A stretch of DNA of 64,000 nt from CAZGHS01 sp964525495 (GTDB lineage: Bacteria; Patescibacteriota; Microgenomatia; JALYQM01): positions 1 to 64,000 of the forward strand of contig CAZGHS010000003.1 of the NCBI GenBank assembly GCA_964525495.1. The letters run 5' to 3'. This document shows positions 43,528-51,972 of this stretch, one piece after another; position 1 is the first letter of the stretch; every line of letters starts with the position of its first letter. The position numbers and the translations under genes were made by a program. Under the pieces are notes generated by a model. That model was not told where the DNA came from, did no database searches, and was given only the letters and a program-made list of their open reading frames with translations.

Positions 43528-44856
43528 ATGGCTGAAGCACGAATAATTGCAGGAATTGATATTGGCTCGTCAAAAGTTTGCACTGTCATAGGACAGATCG
43601 AAGACGATAATAAGGGTGAGGTAAATATCTTAGGCGTTTCAACATCCCCGAGTAGAGGAATTCGAAAAGGACAGGTTGTTGATATCGTCGAAGCTGCTTC
43701 TTCTGTGCTTGAAGGGTTGGAAGCTGCGCAGCGAATGGCAGGTTATACTCTTTCCTCTGCGTACGTTTCTGTAGGGGGAGCGCATATTCTCTCACAAAAT
43801 TCTCATGCAGTTGTTGCGATCGCACACCCAGAGGCAGAAATTACCACAGAAGATGTAGATCGTGTAAGCGATGCAGCTCGTGCTATTACTATTCCTTCAT
43901 CACGCGATATTATTCATGTTATTCCTCGTATGTTTATCGTGGATGGTCAGGACGGGATTAAAGATCCTGTTGGCATGGCAGGTATTCGTTTGGAAGTTGA
44001 TACTCATATTATTCATGGTGCGATGATCAGTATTAAGAATCTCACTAAGTGTATTAACGACATGAAGTTAGATGTTGAAGCGTTTGTATTCAATGGATTG
44101 GCTTCAGCACAATCAATATTAACTGCTACTGAAAAAGAATTGGGCGTTGCAGTGGTAGATATTGGTGGCGGCACGACAGACGTTTGTATGTATGTTGATG
44201 GAGCGTTGTCGCATTCAGCAGTTTTGCCTGTTGGTGCTAAAAACATTACGAATGATATTGCTATTGGTTTGCGTGTTTCACTAGATGCTGCTGAGCAGAT
44301 TAAGTTATTGCTTTCTAAACAACCTAAACTTGTTGCAGAGCCACAGGATATGGGTAGTGGAACATTTAAATCATTTGACAGAGAAGCCCGAAAGAAAATG
44401 GACGAGATTGATTTGCGACCATTTAATCTTGGTGAGGATTTGCAGTTTGTATCACGAAAACTTTTGATGGACGGCATAATAAAGCCTCGACTCGAAGAGA
44501 TATTTACTCATGTTGCAATGGAGTTTAAACGATCTGGATTTCATACAGCTATCCCTGCGGGAGTAGTGGTGTGTGGAGGCGGTGCACAGACTGTTGGATT
44601 GATTGAAGTTTGTCGTAAGGTAATGGGATTGCCGACACGAATTGGAATGCCACAGCACATTACAGGGCTTGTGGATGAGCTTCAGAGTCCAGCGTTTGCG
44701 ACTGCAGTTGGATTGTTGTTGTATGGTGCAGAAGAGCGTGATGAAGCGCCTGCACAGTCTGGTGGATTTAATTTGCCAAAAATGCCGATGTTACAAGGAC
44801 AGGGTGGTAATGTGTTACAGCAGATAATGAAGTTGGTAAAAAGATTTCTTCCTTAA
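43528..44856 (+). CDS. ftsA: Cell division protein FtsA
   Basis: An actin-fold ATPase that tethers FtsZ to the membrane. GIDIGSSKVCTVIG is the phosphate-1 loop, VVDIGGGTTDVC the phosphate-2 loop, and GVVVCGGGAQTVGL the adenosine loop. The last 15 residues (VLQQIMKLVKRFLP) form an amphipathic membrane-targeting helix. At 442 residues it is slightly long. It is followed by a repeated structured element rather than directly by ftsZ. Confidence 0.95.
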   Translation: MAEARIIAGIDIGSSKVCTVIGQIEDDNKGEVNILGVSTSPSRGIRKGQVVDIVEAASSVLEGLEAAQRMAGYTLSSAYVSVGGAHILSQNSHAVVAIAHPEAEITTEDVDRVSDAARAITIPSSRDIIHVIPRMFIVDGQDGIKDPVGMAGIRLEVDTHIIHGAMISIKNLTKCINDMKLDVEAFVFNGLASAQSILTATEKELGVAVVDIGGGTTDVCMYVDGALSHSAVLPVGAKNITNDIAIGLRVSLDAAEQIKLLLSKQPKLVAEPQDMGSGTFKSFDREARKKMDEIDLRPFNLGEDLQFVSRKLLMDGIIKPRLEEIFTHVAMEFKRSGFHTAIPAGVVVCGGGAQTVGLIEVCRKVMGLPTRIGMPQHITGLVDELQSPAFATAVGLLLYGAEERDEAPAQSGGFNLPKMPMLQGQGGNVLQQIMKLVKRFLP

Positions 44857-44865
44857 TTTATAATC

Positions 44866-45045
44866 TATCTCATATATTCTTTTTTCTTATTTGAGAAGTT
44901 CATGACTTGACTGTCATATAGTCTATCTACGCTACATTCCATTTGGTAGTATTGTTTATTCTCGCTCGTCTTTGTCCTTTACAGGACAAGTTGCCTCGCT
45001 ACGACGGAAGCTCTCATTGCGAAAGAAAGAACATACTTCGATATC
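44866..45045 (+). repeat. Structured repeat A, copy 1 (candidate ncRNA or MITE) upstream of ftsZ
   Basis: About 180 bases related to 52840-52983. The 5' end TATATTCTTTTTTCTTATT (44873-44891) and the 35-base 3' block (45012-45046) are identical in both copies. The 5' pyrimidine tract can pair with the 3' purine tract (45021-45035), and ATGAC/GTCAT (44902-44906 with 44913-44917) forms a shared stem-loop. This copy has an extra hairpin, TTGTCCT/AGGACAA (44972-44978 with 44983-44989). A TATAAT at 44859-44864 is placed so that transcription would begin near 44871. It fills most of the 296-base ftsA-ftsZ gap. Confidence 0.6.
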
Positions 45046-45069
45046 AATATATTAAGTTTTACTTTTACC

Positions 45070-45098
45070 TTGCATTTCATTTATTGAAATGTTATTCT
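45070..45098 (+). promoter_or_regulatory. Predicted ftsZ promoter
   Basis: TTGCAT (45070-45075), a 17-base spacer and TATTCT (45093-45098), just downstream of structured repeat A. It would leave a leader of about 48 bases. Confidence 0.5.
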
Positions 45099-45152
45099 GC
45101 CTCTACGTAATTAGTAAACTGCTTGTGATTAAAAACTTTTATTTTTCCCATT

Positions 45153-46403
45153 ATGTTTATAAAACCTGACGTTCATCGTTTTGCAAAGATTAAAGTTCTT
45201 GGCATGGGTGGTGGAGGCGGAAACGCGCTCGCATCCATGATTGAATTACAACAGATTCAAGGTGTCGAATTTGTTGCGGTTAATACTGACGCACAAGCAT
45301 TATTAAAAAATCCTGCAGAACATAAAATTCAAATTGGCAACGAAGTTACTCGTGGACTTGGAGCTGGTGCAAATCCTGAAAAAGGTAAGCAAGCAGCGGA
45401 AGAGTCAGCTGAGGAATTGCGTAAAGCAATGATGGATTCTGACATGGTGTTTATCACCGCAGGTATGGGAGGAGGAACTGGTTCTGGTTCTGCTCCTGTT
45501 GCGGCACAAGTTGCAAAAGAGATTGGTGCATTGACTGTTGCCGTCGTCACTAAACCGTTTGGCTTTGAAGGCGCACGACGTCAAGCAATTGCAGAAGAAG
45601 CAATTGAGAATCTTAAAGATAAAGTTGATGCGTTGATCGTAATACCTAACCAACGAATTTTGGATGTAGTGGGTCGTGATACATCAATTCTTGAGGCGTT
45701 TAAAATTGTTGATTCAGTTTTGGGGCAAGGTGTGCAGGGTATTTCTGATCTTATTACTATGCCTGGACTTATCAACGTCGATTTTGCTGACGTTCGTACT
45801 ATTATGACGAGCGCTGGGTCTGCCTTGATGGGTATCGGTACAGGTAAGGGTGAGAATAGGGCAGTAGCTGCTGCTAAGTCAGCTATTTCATCTCCATTGC
45901 TTGAACTTTCTATAGAAGGTGCAAAGGGAATTCTTTTCAATATTGTTGGTGGTCCTGATATGTCGATGCTTGAAGTCGATGAAGCTGCGAAGATAATTTC
46001 ACAGACTGCTGATGGTGATGCCAATATTATTTTCGGTGCATCGATTGATGAAAAAATGCTTGACCAAATTAAAATTACAGTTGTAGCAACTGGATTTGAT
46101 GAAGAGAAAAAACGTTTTTCTGAGATGGTGTCGTCTCGATTGAAGAAGCCAAGTAGTTATGGTGAGTATGTTGGATCCTCACACCAAAGTGGATATACTC
46201 CTCAGAGCTTTGGTAGTTCACCCGCTTCTGGTACACATCCTGCATCCTTCCAATCATCGGTATTTCAGAAGCCACAGCAGCAACAGCCAGATCCTCGACA
46301 GCAGCCTGCGCAGCCGATGTATCAACAGCCTCAGCAATCACAACAGCAACATGATGCAAGCGATGATGATTTTGATGTTCCAACATTTTTGCGTAAATCT
46401 TAG
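45153..46403 (+). CDS. ftsZ: Cell division protein FtsZ
   Basis: Tubulin-like GTPase forming the division ring. GMGGGGGNALASM, the tubulin signature GGGTGSGSAP near residues 107-116 and TKPFGFEGARR are canonical. After residue 330 comes a glutamine/serine-rich linker of about 70 residues, then the C-terminal peptide DDDFDVPTFLRKS, which matches the FtsA-binding consensus. At 416 residues it is complete. It ends 5 bases before the second SEDS gene. Confidence 0.97.
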   Translation: MFIKPDVHRFAKIKVLGMGGGGGNALASMIELQQIQGVEFVAVNTDAQALLKNPAEHKIQIGNEVTRGLGAGANPEKGKQAAEESAEELRKAMMDSDMVFITAGMGGGTGSGSAPVAAQVAKEIGALTVAVVTKPFGFEGARRQAIAEEAIENLKDKVDALIVIPNQRILDVVGRDTSILEAFKIVDSVLGQGVQGISDLITMPGLINVDFADVRTIMTSAGSALMGIGTGKGENRAVAAAKSAISSPLLELSIEGAKGILFNIVGGPDMSMLEVDEAAKIISQTADGDANIIFGASIDEKMLDQIKITVVATGFDEEKKRFSEMVSSRLKKPSSYGEYVGSSHQSGYTPQSFGSSPASGTHPASFQSSVFQKPQQQQPDPRQQPAQPMYQQPQQSQQQHDASDDDFDVPTFLRKS

Positions 46404-46408
46404 GTGTA

Positions 46409-47488
46409 ATGAAGACAATTTTTTCTCGAATTGATTATTTCCTGCTTATCCCAGCACTTCTTGTTGTATTCCTCTCGTTTTTTGTGCTGTCTTCTTTTAA
46501 ACCAGATCTAGCCCAGTCACAAGCGTTGTTTGCGGGAATTGGTGTTTTGTTTTTTTTGGTAATTAGTTTCTTTCACCCGTACGATCTTAAAACCTTTGCT
46601 TATTATGGATATGTCTTCATTTTATTGACTCTTGCATCATTGTTTTTTATAGGAGAGGTGAGTCGGGGATCAAATAGATGGATCCCTATTTGGGGTGATC
46701 TGAGTATTCAGCCGTCGGAATTTGCAAAGCCAATGTTTGTGTTGGCTATGGCTCGACTTTTAAGTTTGCATAAATCTCTTTCAATACAATTCTTCTTAAA
46801 GAGTATTGTGTTGTTTGGTCTATACTTTGGTCTCGTTTTCGTACAGCCAGATTTAGGTACGGCGCTAGTATTTCTTGTTATTTTCTTTGTTATGTTATTT
46901 TCAGTTGAGATTTCAACCAAAAAGTTGGTAGGCTTGATTACTACTGCAGGATTACTGGTCTTTCTTTTAGGACCGATGACATGGAGCGCGCTTCATGACT
47001 ATCAACGAGAACGCATTCTTACTTTTTTAAACCCACAACGGGATCCTCTTGGAAGGGGCTATAATGCGCTTCAGTCGATTATTACAGTGGGTAGTGGTGG
47101 TTGGACTGGTAAGGGTTTAGGGCAGGGTACACAGTCGCATAATAATTTTTTACCTGAGCAATATACTGACTTTGCTTTTGCAACGTTTTCTGAGGAATTT
47201 GGCTTTGTTGGGGTAGTTGTCTTACTGGCTCTTTACTCTATTTTATTGTGGCGCATATTTCATTTAATGGACTTAGTTAAAGAGCGTTTTGAGTACGGAA
47301 TTTGTTTGGGAGTGCTTGCCATTATCTTTTTTCAGATATTTGTTAATGTAGGGATGAACAGCGGAATAATGCCGATTACCGGAATTACACTGCCGCTATT
47401 TTCGTACGGAGGAAGCTCTCTCATCTCGTTTTTTATATGTTTAGGGCTCGTGCAGGCCGTTACAGCCGATAAAAAGGGAATATCCTAG
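46409..47488 (+). CDS. Second SEDS protein (FtsW/RodA/SpoVE family)
   Basis: A 359-residue protein with about ten membrane helices. GSNRWIPIWGDLSIQPSEFAK, VQPDLGTALVF, FSEEFGFVG and TLPLFSYGGSS are the SEDS blocks. With ftsW already at 40251, this may be the elongation polymerase RodA, but linkage to ftsZ would also suit a division role; sequence alone does not settle it. No mreB or mreC is nearby. Confidence 0.85.
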   Translation: MKTIFSRIDYFLLIPALLVVFLSFFVLSSFKPDLAQSQALFAGIGVLFFLVISFFHPYDLKTFAYYGYVFILLTLASLFFIGEVSRGSNRWIPIWGDLSIQPSEFAKPMFVLAMARLLSLHKSLSIQFFLKSIVLFGLYFGLVFVQPDLGTALVFLVIFFVMLFSVEISTKKLVGLITTAGLLVFLLGPMTWSALHDYQRERILTFLNPQRDPLGRGYNALQSIITVGSGGWTGKGLGQGTQSHNNFLPEQYTDFAFATFSEEFGFVGVVVLLALYSILLWRIFHLMDLVKERFEYGICLGVLAIIFFQIFVNVGMNSGIMPITGITLPLFSYGGSSLISFFICLGLVQAVTADKKGIS

Positions 47489-47499
47489 CTGGTTAGGTA

Positions 47500-47528
47500 T
47501 TGACGGGCATCTAGCTTTCCGGTAGAAT
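47500..47528 (+). promoter_or_regulatory. Promoter giving a leaderless rplU transcript
   Basis: TTGACG (47500-47505), a 17-base spacer and TAGAAT (47523-47528), with the rplU ATG 8 bases further on and no ribosome site. Confidence 0.72.
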
Positions 47529-47536
47529 CTCTACTT

Positions 47537-47836
47537 ATGAAGTACGCAATTGTCCGATATAACGGTAAGCAACATAAAGTCTCAGAAGGCGATGTTATCC
47601 TTGTAGATTCAGCTGAAACAGCAGATTCAATTAATTTTGAGTTAGTAATGTCAGTTGATGGGGAAACAGTAAAAGTTGGTAATCCAGTGATTGCTGGTGT
47701 TTCAATTAAAGCTACAGTTTTGGGTGAAGTTAAGGGTGAGAAGATCCGCGTTGCTAAATTTAAGGCTAAGTCAAACTACCATCGTGTACGTGGTCATCGT
47801 TCTACTTACAAAAAAGTACGAATTGATTCAATCTAA
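47537..47836 (+). CDS. rplU: 50S ribosomal protein L21
   Basis: A 99-residue L21. YAIVRYNGKQHKVSEGDVI, then KIRVAKFKAKSNYHRVRGHRS is the family pattern, ending in the basic RNA-binding tail YKKVRIDSI. The length is typical. It is usually followed directly by rpmA; here a methyltransferase gene lies between them. Confidence 0.96.
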   Translation: MKYAIVRYNGKQHKVSEGDVILVDSAETADSINFELVMSVDGETVKVGNPVIAGVSIKATVLGEVKGEKIRVAKFKAKSNYHRVRGHRSTYKKVRIDSI

Positions 47837-47883
47837 ACTACATCTCTTTATTTATTTTTCTCTGCGATGTTACAATAATCTGT

Positions 47884-49113
47884 ATGCATAGGTATATTTT
47901 TCATATTGGTCGTGCAACAGATTTGTGCGCACTTGAACTTAATTTGCTATTGAGTCGTTTTTCTCCGACTTTAGAGCATGCTGATCAGCATGTGCTCATT
48001 TTTAATTTTCCACAGGAGATTCCTGTTGCTGATATCTTGGCAACCTCTGGTGGCGTTATTAAGATCGCGCAGGCTTTGGAAACTATTTCAACTGACAAAT
48101 TTACATTAGAGAGCTCGTTTGTTAATTATCTGAGTGACTATATGGAGCAATTTGTGCCTGATAAGGGCAAGATTCGCTTCGGACTGAGTTGGTACGGTGC
48201 TTCTTTGGGCGTTTCTTTGCGTGATCTGACGATTTCTTTAAAAGAACAGCTTGGAGAGCGGAAGCGTTCAAGCCAGTTTTTCTTAGGTGATAACAACGAG
48301 TTGAGCTCTGTTCAAGTTGCTAAGGAACATTTACTTGGGGACAAAGGAGTTGAGCTACTTTTTGTGAGACATGGTGAGAATGTTTTCGTTGGTCGGACTC
48401 TCGGTGTTCAGGACTTTGAACGATGGTCAGATATTGATTATGGTCGACCTGGACGTGACCCCAAATCGGGTATGTTGCCACCTAAAGTTGCTCGTATGAT
48501 GGTAAATATTGGCTTGTGCAGTTATTTAGATTCGAATAATGCAACGCCGACTGTTTTTGATCCGTTTTGTGGTAGCGGTACTGTTCTCACCGAAGCTTTG
48601 CAACTTGGGTGTAATGTAAAGGGATCAGACTCGTCTGATAAGGCTATTACGGACACTCGAGCTAATATTGAGTGGTTGATTCAGTCTAATTTGGCTAAAT
48701 TAGACCATACTGTGTATACTTTTCCAAAGGCTGCAGCTGAGCCTGAGCTGTTTGTAAGTGAGTCTGTTCATGTCACGAAGGTAGTGGGACAGTCTACTAT
48801 TGATGTTATTGTGACCGAACCATATATGGGACCTACCTTTTTGGAGGATCCTACGCCGGGTAAGCGTGAGCGTATTATGAAAGGGCTTGAGAAGCTCTAT
48901 ATAGGAACTCTGAAGGAACTTTATCGGGCTTTGAAGCCTGGCGGAGTGCTCGTTTTTGCTGAACCAGAGTATTTTATGGAAGGAAAATCCTTTAAAATAG
49001 GGATTATTGACAAGTATGCGGACTTTGGCTATACTAAGAGCTGCAATTTTGTTTCGTATAAGCGAGATCGATCTTTTGTAGGAAGACGGATCGCGATTTT
49101 GAAGAAAGTATAG
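47884..49113 (+). CDS. Trm11/Trm-G10-like RNA methyltransferase
   Basis: A 409-residue protein of the UPF0020/Trm11 group. The N-terminal 170 residues resemble a THUMP-type RNA-binding region. WSDIDYGRPGRDPKSGMLPPKVARMM leads into the S-adenosylmethionine loop FDPFCGSGTVLTEA near residue 223. The catalytic motif, usually DPPYG, reads TEPYMGP. Such enzymes make N2-methylguanosine in tRNA. TACAAT (47871-47876) ends 7 bases before the ATG. It sits between L21 and L27 with only 10 bases before rpmA. Confidence 0.8.
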   Translation: MHRYIFHIGRATDLCALELNLLLSRFSPTLEHADQHVLIFNFPQEIPVADILATSGGVIKIAQALETISTDKFTLESSFVNYLSDYMEQFVPDKGKIRFGLSWYGASLGVSLRDLTISLKEQLGERKRSSQFFLGDNNELSSVQVAKEHLLGDKGVELLFVRHGENVFVGRTLGVQDFERWSDIDYGRPGRDPKSGMLPPKVARMMVNIGLCSYLDSNNATPTVFDPFCGSGTVLTEALQLGCNVKGSDSSDKAITDTRANIEWLIQSNLAKLDHTVYTFPKAAAEPELFVSESVHVTKVVGQSTIDVIVTEPYMGPTFLEDPTPGKRERIMKGLEKLYIGTLKELYRALKPGGVLVFAEPEYFMEGKSFKIGIIDKYADFGYTKSCNFVSYKRDRSFVGRRIAILKKV

Positions 49114-49123
49114 GGAGTTCACT

Positions 49124-49375
49124 ATGGCACATATTAAAGCTGGTAAAACCACACGCGGTAATAAAGACTCAATTTCAAAGAGACTTGGTATCAAAATGTA
49201 TGCTGGTGAGAAAACTAAAGCAGGTAACATTTTAATTCGACAGCGTGGTACGCGCTATATTGCAGGACCTAATACCTATTACGGTAATGATTTCACTATT
49301 CATGCACGGATTGAAGGTTTTGTTAAGTACGGGACTCGATTCGGTAAGTCTGTTGTTTCAATAGTTAGTGCTTAG
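49124..49375 (+). CDS. rpmA: 50S ribosomal protein L27
   Basis: An 83-residue L27. MAHIKAGKTTRGNKDSISKRLG is the conserved N-terminus reaching the peptidyl-transferase centre, starting directly with MAH and so without the cleavable extension seen in Firmicutes. GNILIRQRGTRYIAGPNT follows. The start has a GGGAG ribosome site 7 bases upstream. Confidence 0.95.
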   Translation: MAHIKAGKTTRGNKDSISKRLGIKMYAGEKTKAGNILIRQRGTRYIAGPNTYYGNDFTIHARIEGFVKYGTRFGKSVVSIVSA

Positions 49376-49390
49376 TAACTATTTCATTGA

Positions 49391-49418
49391 TTGCATAATT
49401 TTTTTGGGTTAGTACAAT
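49391..49418 (+). promoter_or_regulatory. Promoter giving a leaderless fcl-like transcript
   Basis: TTGCAT (49391-49396), a 16-base spacer and TACAAT (49413-49418), with the ATG 7 bases further on. Confidence 0.6.
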
Positions 49419-49425
49419 TATTCCT

Positions 49426-50397
49426 ATGAATAGTAGCTCATGGCCTGAGTCTGAGGCGTTTTGGAAAAATAAGCGTATCCTTGTATCGGGTGGGGCTGGT
49501 TTTTTGGGTGGATTTGTTGTTGAAAAATTGCGAGAACGAGGTGCCTCAGATGTATTTATTCCCCGCAGTAAGGACTATAATCTTGTATATCGTGACGCGG
49601 TTTTGCGACTAATTTCCGATGTTAAACCTGACATTGTGATTCATCTTGCGGCGCGGGTAGGCGGAATTGGCGCTAATCGTGAGCATCCTGCATCGTTTTT
49701 CTATGACAATTTGATGATGGGGGTGCATTTGATGCACGAGAGTTGGAAAGCAGGTGTTGAAAAGTTTATAGCTTTGGGAACCGTTTGTGCATATCCCAAG
49801 TTAACTCCAATTCCGTTTAAGGAAGAGAGTTTGTGGGATGGTTATCCAGAGGAAACAAACGCGCCTTATGGTTTAGCAAAAAAAATGTTACTTGTTCAGA
49901 GTGAATCGTATCGGCAGGAGTATGGATTTAATTCCGTATTTTTGCTTCCTGTTAATTTATATGGTCCACGCGACAATTTTGATTTGAATTCCTCACATGT
50001 TATCCCTGCGCTTATTCGTAAGTGTGTTGATGCAAAGCTTCGTGGATTAGATTCTATCAGTGTGTGGGGAGATGGATCCGCTACTCGAGAATTTTTATAT
50101 GTTGAAGATGCAGCCGAAGCGATTTTACTTGCATCCGAGCGCTTAAATGAAAGTATACCTGTAAACATCGGAAGTAGTTTTGAAATTAGTATTAAGGATT
50201 TAACTGAAACAATCGTGCAGCTGGTCGGTTTTGATGGAAGAATTGAATGGGATACAAGTAAGCCAAATGGACAACCACGACGTAAGCTTGATACGAGTCG
50301 TGCAAAGGAGCTTTTTGGTTTTGAATCACGTATATCTTTTGAGGATGGGCTTCGTAGGTCAATTGATTGGTATTTAAATGAGTATCAGCCTGTGTAG
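49426..50397 (+). CDS. fcl: GDP-L-fucose synthase-like NAD(P)-dependent epimerase
   Basis: A 323-residue short-chain dehydrogenase of the GDP-fucose synthase group. The Rossmann loop SGGAGFLGGFV lies at about 19-29. HLAARVGGIGANREHPASFFYDN and TNAPYGLAKK (catalytic Tyr/Lys) and LYGPRDNFDLNSSHVIPAL are typical of WcaG/Fcl. It converts GDP-4-keto-6-deoxymannose to GDP-L-fucose, which would continue from the manC product. The intervening dehydratase (gmd) is not in this window, so a related sugar is possible. Confidence 0.8.
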   Translation: MNSSSWPESEAFWKNKRILVSGGAGFLGGFVVEKLRERGASDVFIPRSKDYNLVYRDAVLRLISDVKPDIVIHLAARVGGIGANREHPASFFYDNLMMGVHLMHESWKAGVEKFIALGTVCAYPKLTPIPFKEESLWDGYPEETNAPYGLAKKMLLVQSESYRQEYGFNSVFLLPVNLYGPRDNFDLNSSHVIPALIRKCVDAKLRGLDSISVWGDGSATREFLYVEDAAEAILLASERLNESIPVNIGSSFEISIKDLTETIVQLVGFDGRIEWDTSKPNGQPRRKLDTSRAKELFGFESRISFEDGLRRSIDWYLNEYQPV

Positions 50398-50468
50398 TTA
50401 AAATTTTCACGATTGCACAATGATATAATGTTGATATACTAAGTTGTAGATAGTTCTACTTAATTTAT

Positions 50469-51332
50469 ATGGCTGAATCGGTATTATTTCTCAACACTGA
50501 ACTTCTGCAACCTAATCCTCTGCAACCTCGCGGAGTTATTTCTCCGGAATCTCTTGTTGAATTGATTGATTCTATACGCGAACACGGAATCCTTGAGCCA
50601 ATTGTTGTTGCACATACACCTGCTGGATATCAGATTATTGCTGGTGAACGTCGATGGCGTTCAGCTAAAGCAGCTGGTCTTCCACAAGTTCCGGTAATAG
50701 TAAAAGAGACAACACCACAGGGAATGCTTGAAATGGCGATTGTGGAGAATGTGCAGCGTGTTGATTTGAATCCTTTGGAGCGTGCTCAAGCCTATTCTCG
50801 TTTGATGAATGAATTTGGTTTGGGGAATCAAGAAGTTGCACAGAAAGTTGGAAAGAGTCCTTCGTATATTTCTAACACTTTACGATTGTTGCAATTACCT
50901 GATGCATTGAAGGACGGATTGCTTTCAGCGGCTACGTCTGAAGGCCACGTACGCGCTCTTACAGCACTTGGTGATCCACGGTTGATGGTGGAGGCATACA
51001 AAGTTGTTTTGCGTAACAATCTGTCTGTGCGAGGCACTGAAGAATTGGTTCGTAATTATCGCTTTGAGTCAGAGAAACGTAAGAAAGCAAATCCATTTGA
51101 TAAACAACCAACTGAATCAATAACACATATTGCAGTGAGCCCTCGTATAGATAAAATGCAAAAAGGGTTAAGTCGTGTGCTGATGTCACGCGTTAAGATT
51201 ACTCAATCTCGAGTGCAGGCTAAAGTGTTTATTATGATTAACGGTACAATGACCGAGACAAATCCAATTTTAGATAAGCTATACGAAGCGATTACTGCTG
51301 AAGATCCTGAAGAGTTATACGACGATAAATAA
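50469..51332 (+). CDS. parB: ParB/Spo0J chromosome partitioning protein
   Basis: A 287-residue CTP-dependent DNA clamp. LQPNPLQPRG opens the ParB box, IIAGERRWRSAKAAG is the nucleotide/parS signature, ENVQRVDLNPLERA follows, and the helix-turn-helix is VAQKVGKSPSYISNTLRLL near residues 125-143. No parA adjoins it, and I saw no obvious parS inverted repeat nearby. Overlapping -10-like boxes (TATAAT, TATACT) lie 25-45 bases upstream. Confidence 0.93.
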   Translation: MAESVLFLNTELLQPNPLQPRGVISPESLVELIDSIREHGILEPIVVAHTPAGYQIIAGERRWRSAKAAGLPQVPVIVKETTPQGMLEMAIVENVQRVDLNPLERAQAYSRLMNEFGLGNQEVAQKVGKSPSYISNTLRLLQLPDALKDGLLSAATSEGHVRALTALGDPRLMVEAYKVVLRNNLSVRGTEELVRNYRFESEKRKKANPFDKQPTESITHIAVSPRIDKMQKGLSRVLMSRVKITQSRVQAKVFIMINGTMTETNPILDKLYEAITAEDPEELYDDK

Positions 51333-51334
51333 TA

Positions 51335-51922
51335 TTACTTGTCGTAATTGTGATGCTCTGGTGCAAATCCCATTCTATTAAGTGGCCAATATACAAACCA
51401 AGCTTTTCCTATGATTGCGTCTTTCTTGAGAGTACCCCATGCGCGTGAATCAAATGAGTTAAGACGGTTGTCGCCCATAACCATGTATTCTTCAGACGGT
51501 ATTTCAACTGCGACGCCTTCACGGAAAACAGTGCTTCCTTCGGTGACTTGGTCTACATCGAGATATACCTCATCAAGAATAAATCCATCAGGATGTTGTT
51601 TGTTGTATACTTTGATCTGATTGTTTGCAACCTCAACTTTTTCTCCAGGTAACCCAATAATTCGTTTAATAAAGTCTTTCTTAGGATCTTGAGGTGATTT
51701 GAATGTGATTACGTCTCCTCGTGTGGGTTGTGATGTCCGGTATTCAATTTTGTTTGTCAAAATGAGTTCGCCATCACGAAGAGTAGTCATCATAGATTCT
51801 CCTGATACTCTGTGTGGTTGAACGATAAACCCGTAAATAACGAGGAAAAATGCAAACGCGACTATAAATGTCTGTGTAATGTCCAAAATGAACATGAGTA
51901 GGTCGGAGAAAAAAGATTTCAT
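51335..51922 (-). CDS. lepB: Signal peptidase I
   Basis: Cleaves signal peptides at the outer membrane face. One N-terminal membrane helix (about 10-32), the catalytic serine in SGESMMTTL, and the catalytic lysine in KKDFIKRIIGLPGE (the FIKRI box), then VMGDNRLNSFDSR. At 195 residues it is the short Gram-positive-like form. The start is taken as the ATG at 51922 because an earlier in-frame ATG overlaps the predicted -10 box. It is convergent with parB (2-base gap). Confidence 0.93.
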   Translation of the reverse strand: MKSFFSDLLMFILDITQTFIVAFAFFLVIYGFIVQPHRVSGESMMTTLRDGELILTNKIEYRTSQPTRGDVITFKSPQDPKKDFIKRIIGLPGEKVEVANNQIKVYNKQHPDGFILDEVYLDVDQVTEGSTVFREGVAVEIPSEEYMVMGDNRLNSFDSRAWGTLKKDAIIGKAWFVYWPLNRMGFAPEHHNYDK

Positions 51923-51929
51923 AAGAATC

Positions 51930-51959
51930 ATTGTACTGTAGTGGATAATTCTTTTGCAA
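51930..51959 (-). promoter_or_regulatory. Promoter giving a leaderless lepB transcript
   Basis: Minus strand: TTGCAA (51959-51954), an 18-base spacer and TACAAT (51935-51930), ending 7 bases before the lepB ATG. Confidence 0.62.
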
Positions 51960-51972
51960 GGCGGGGGAGGTG

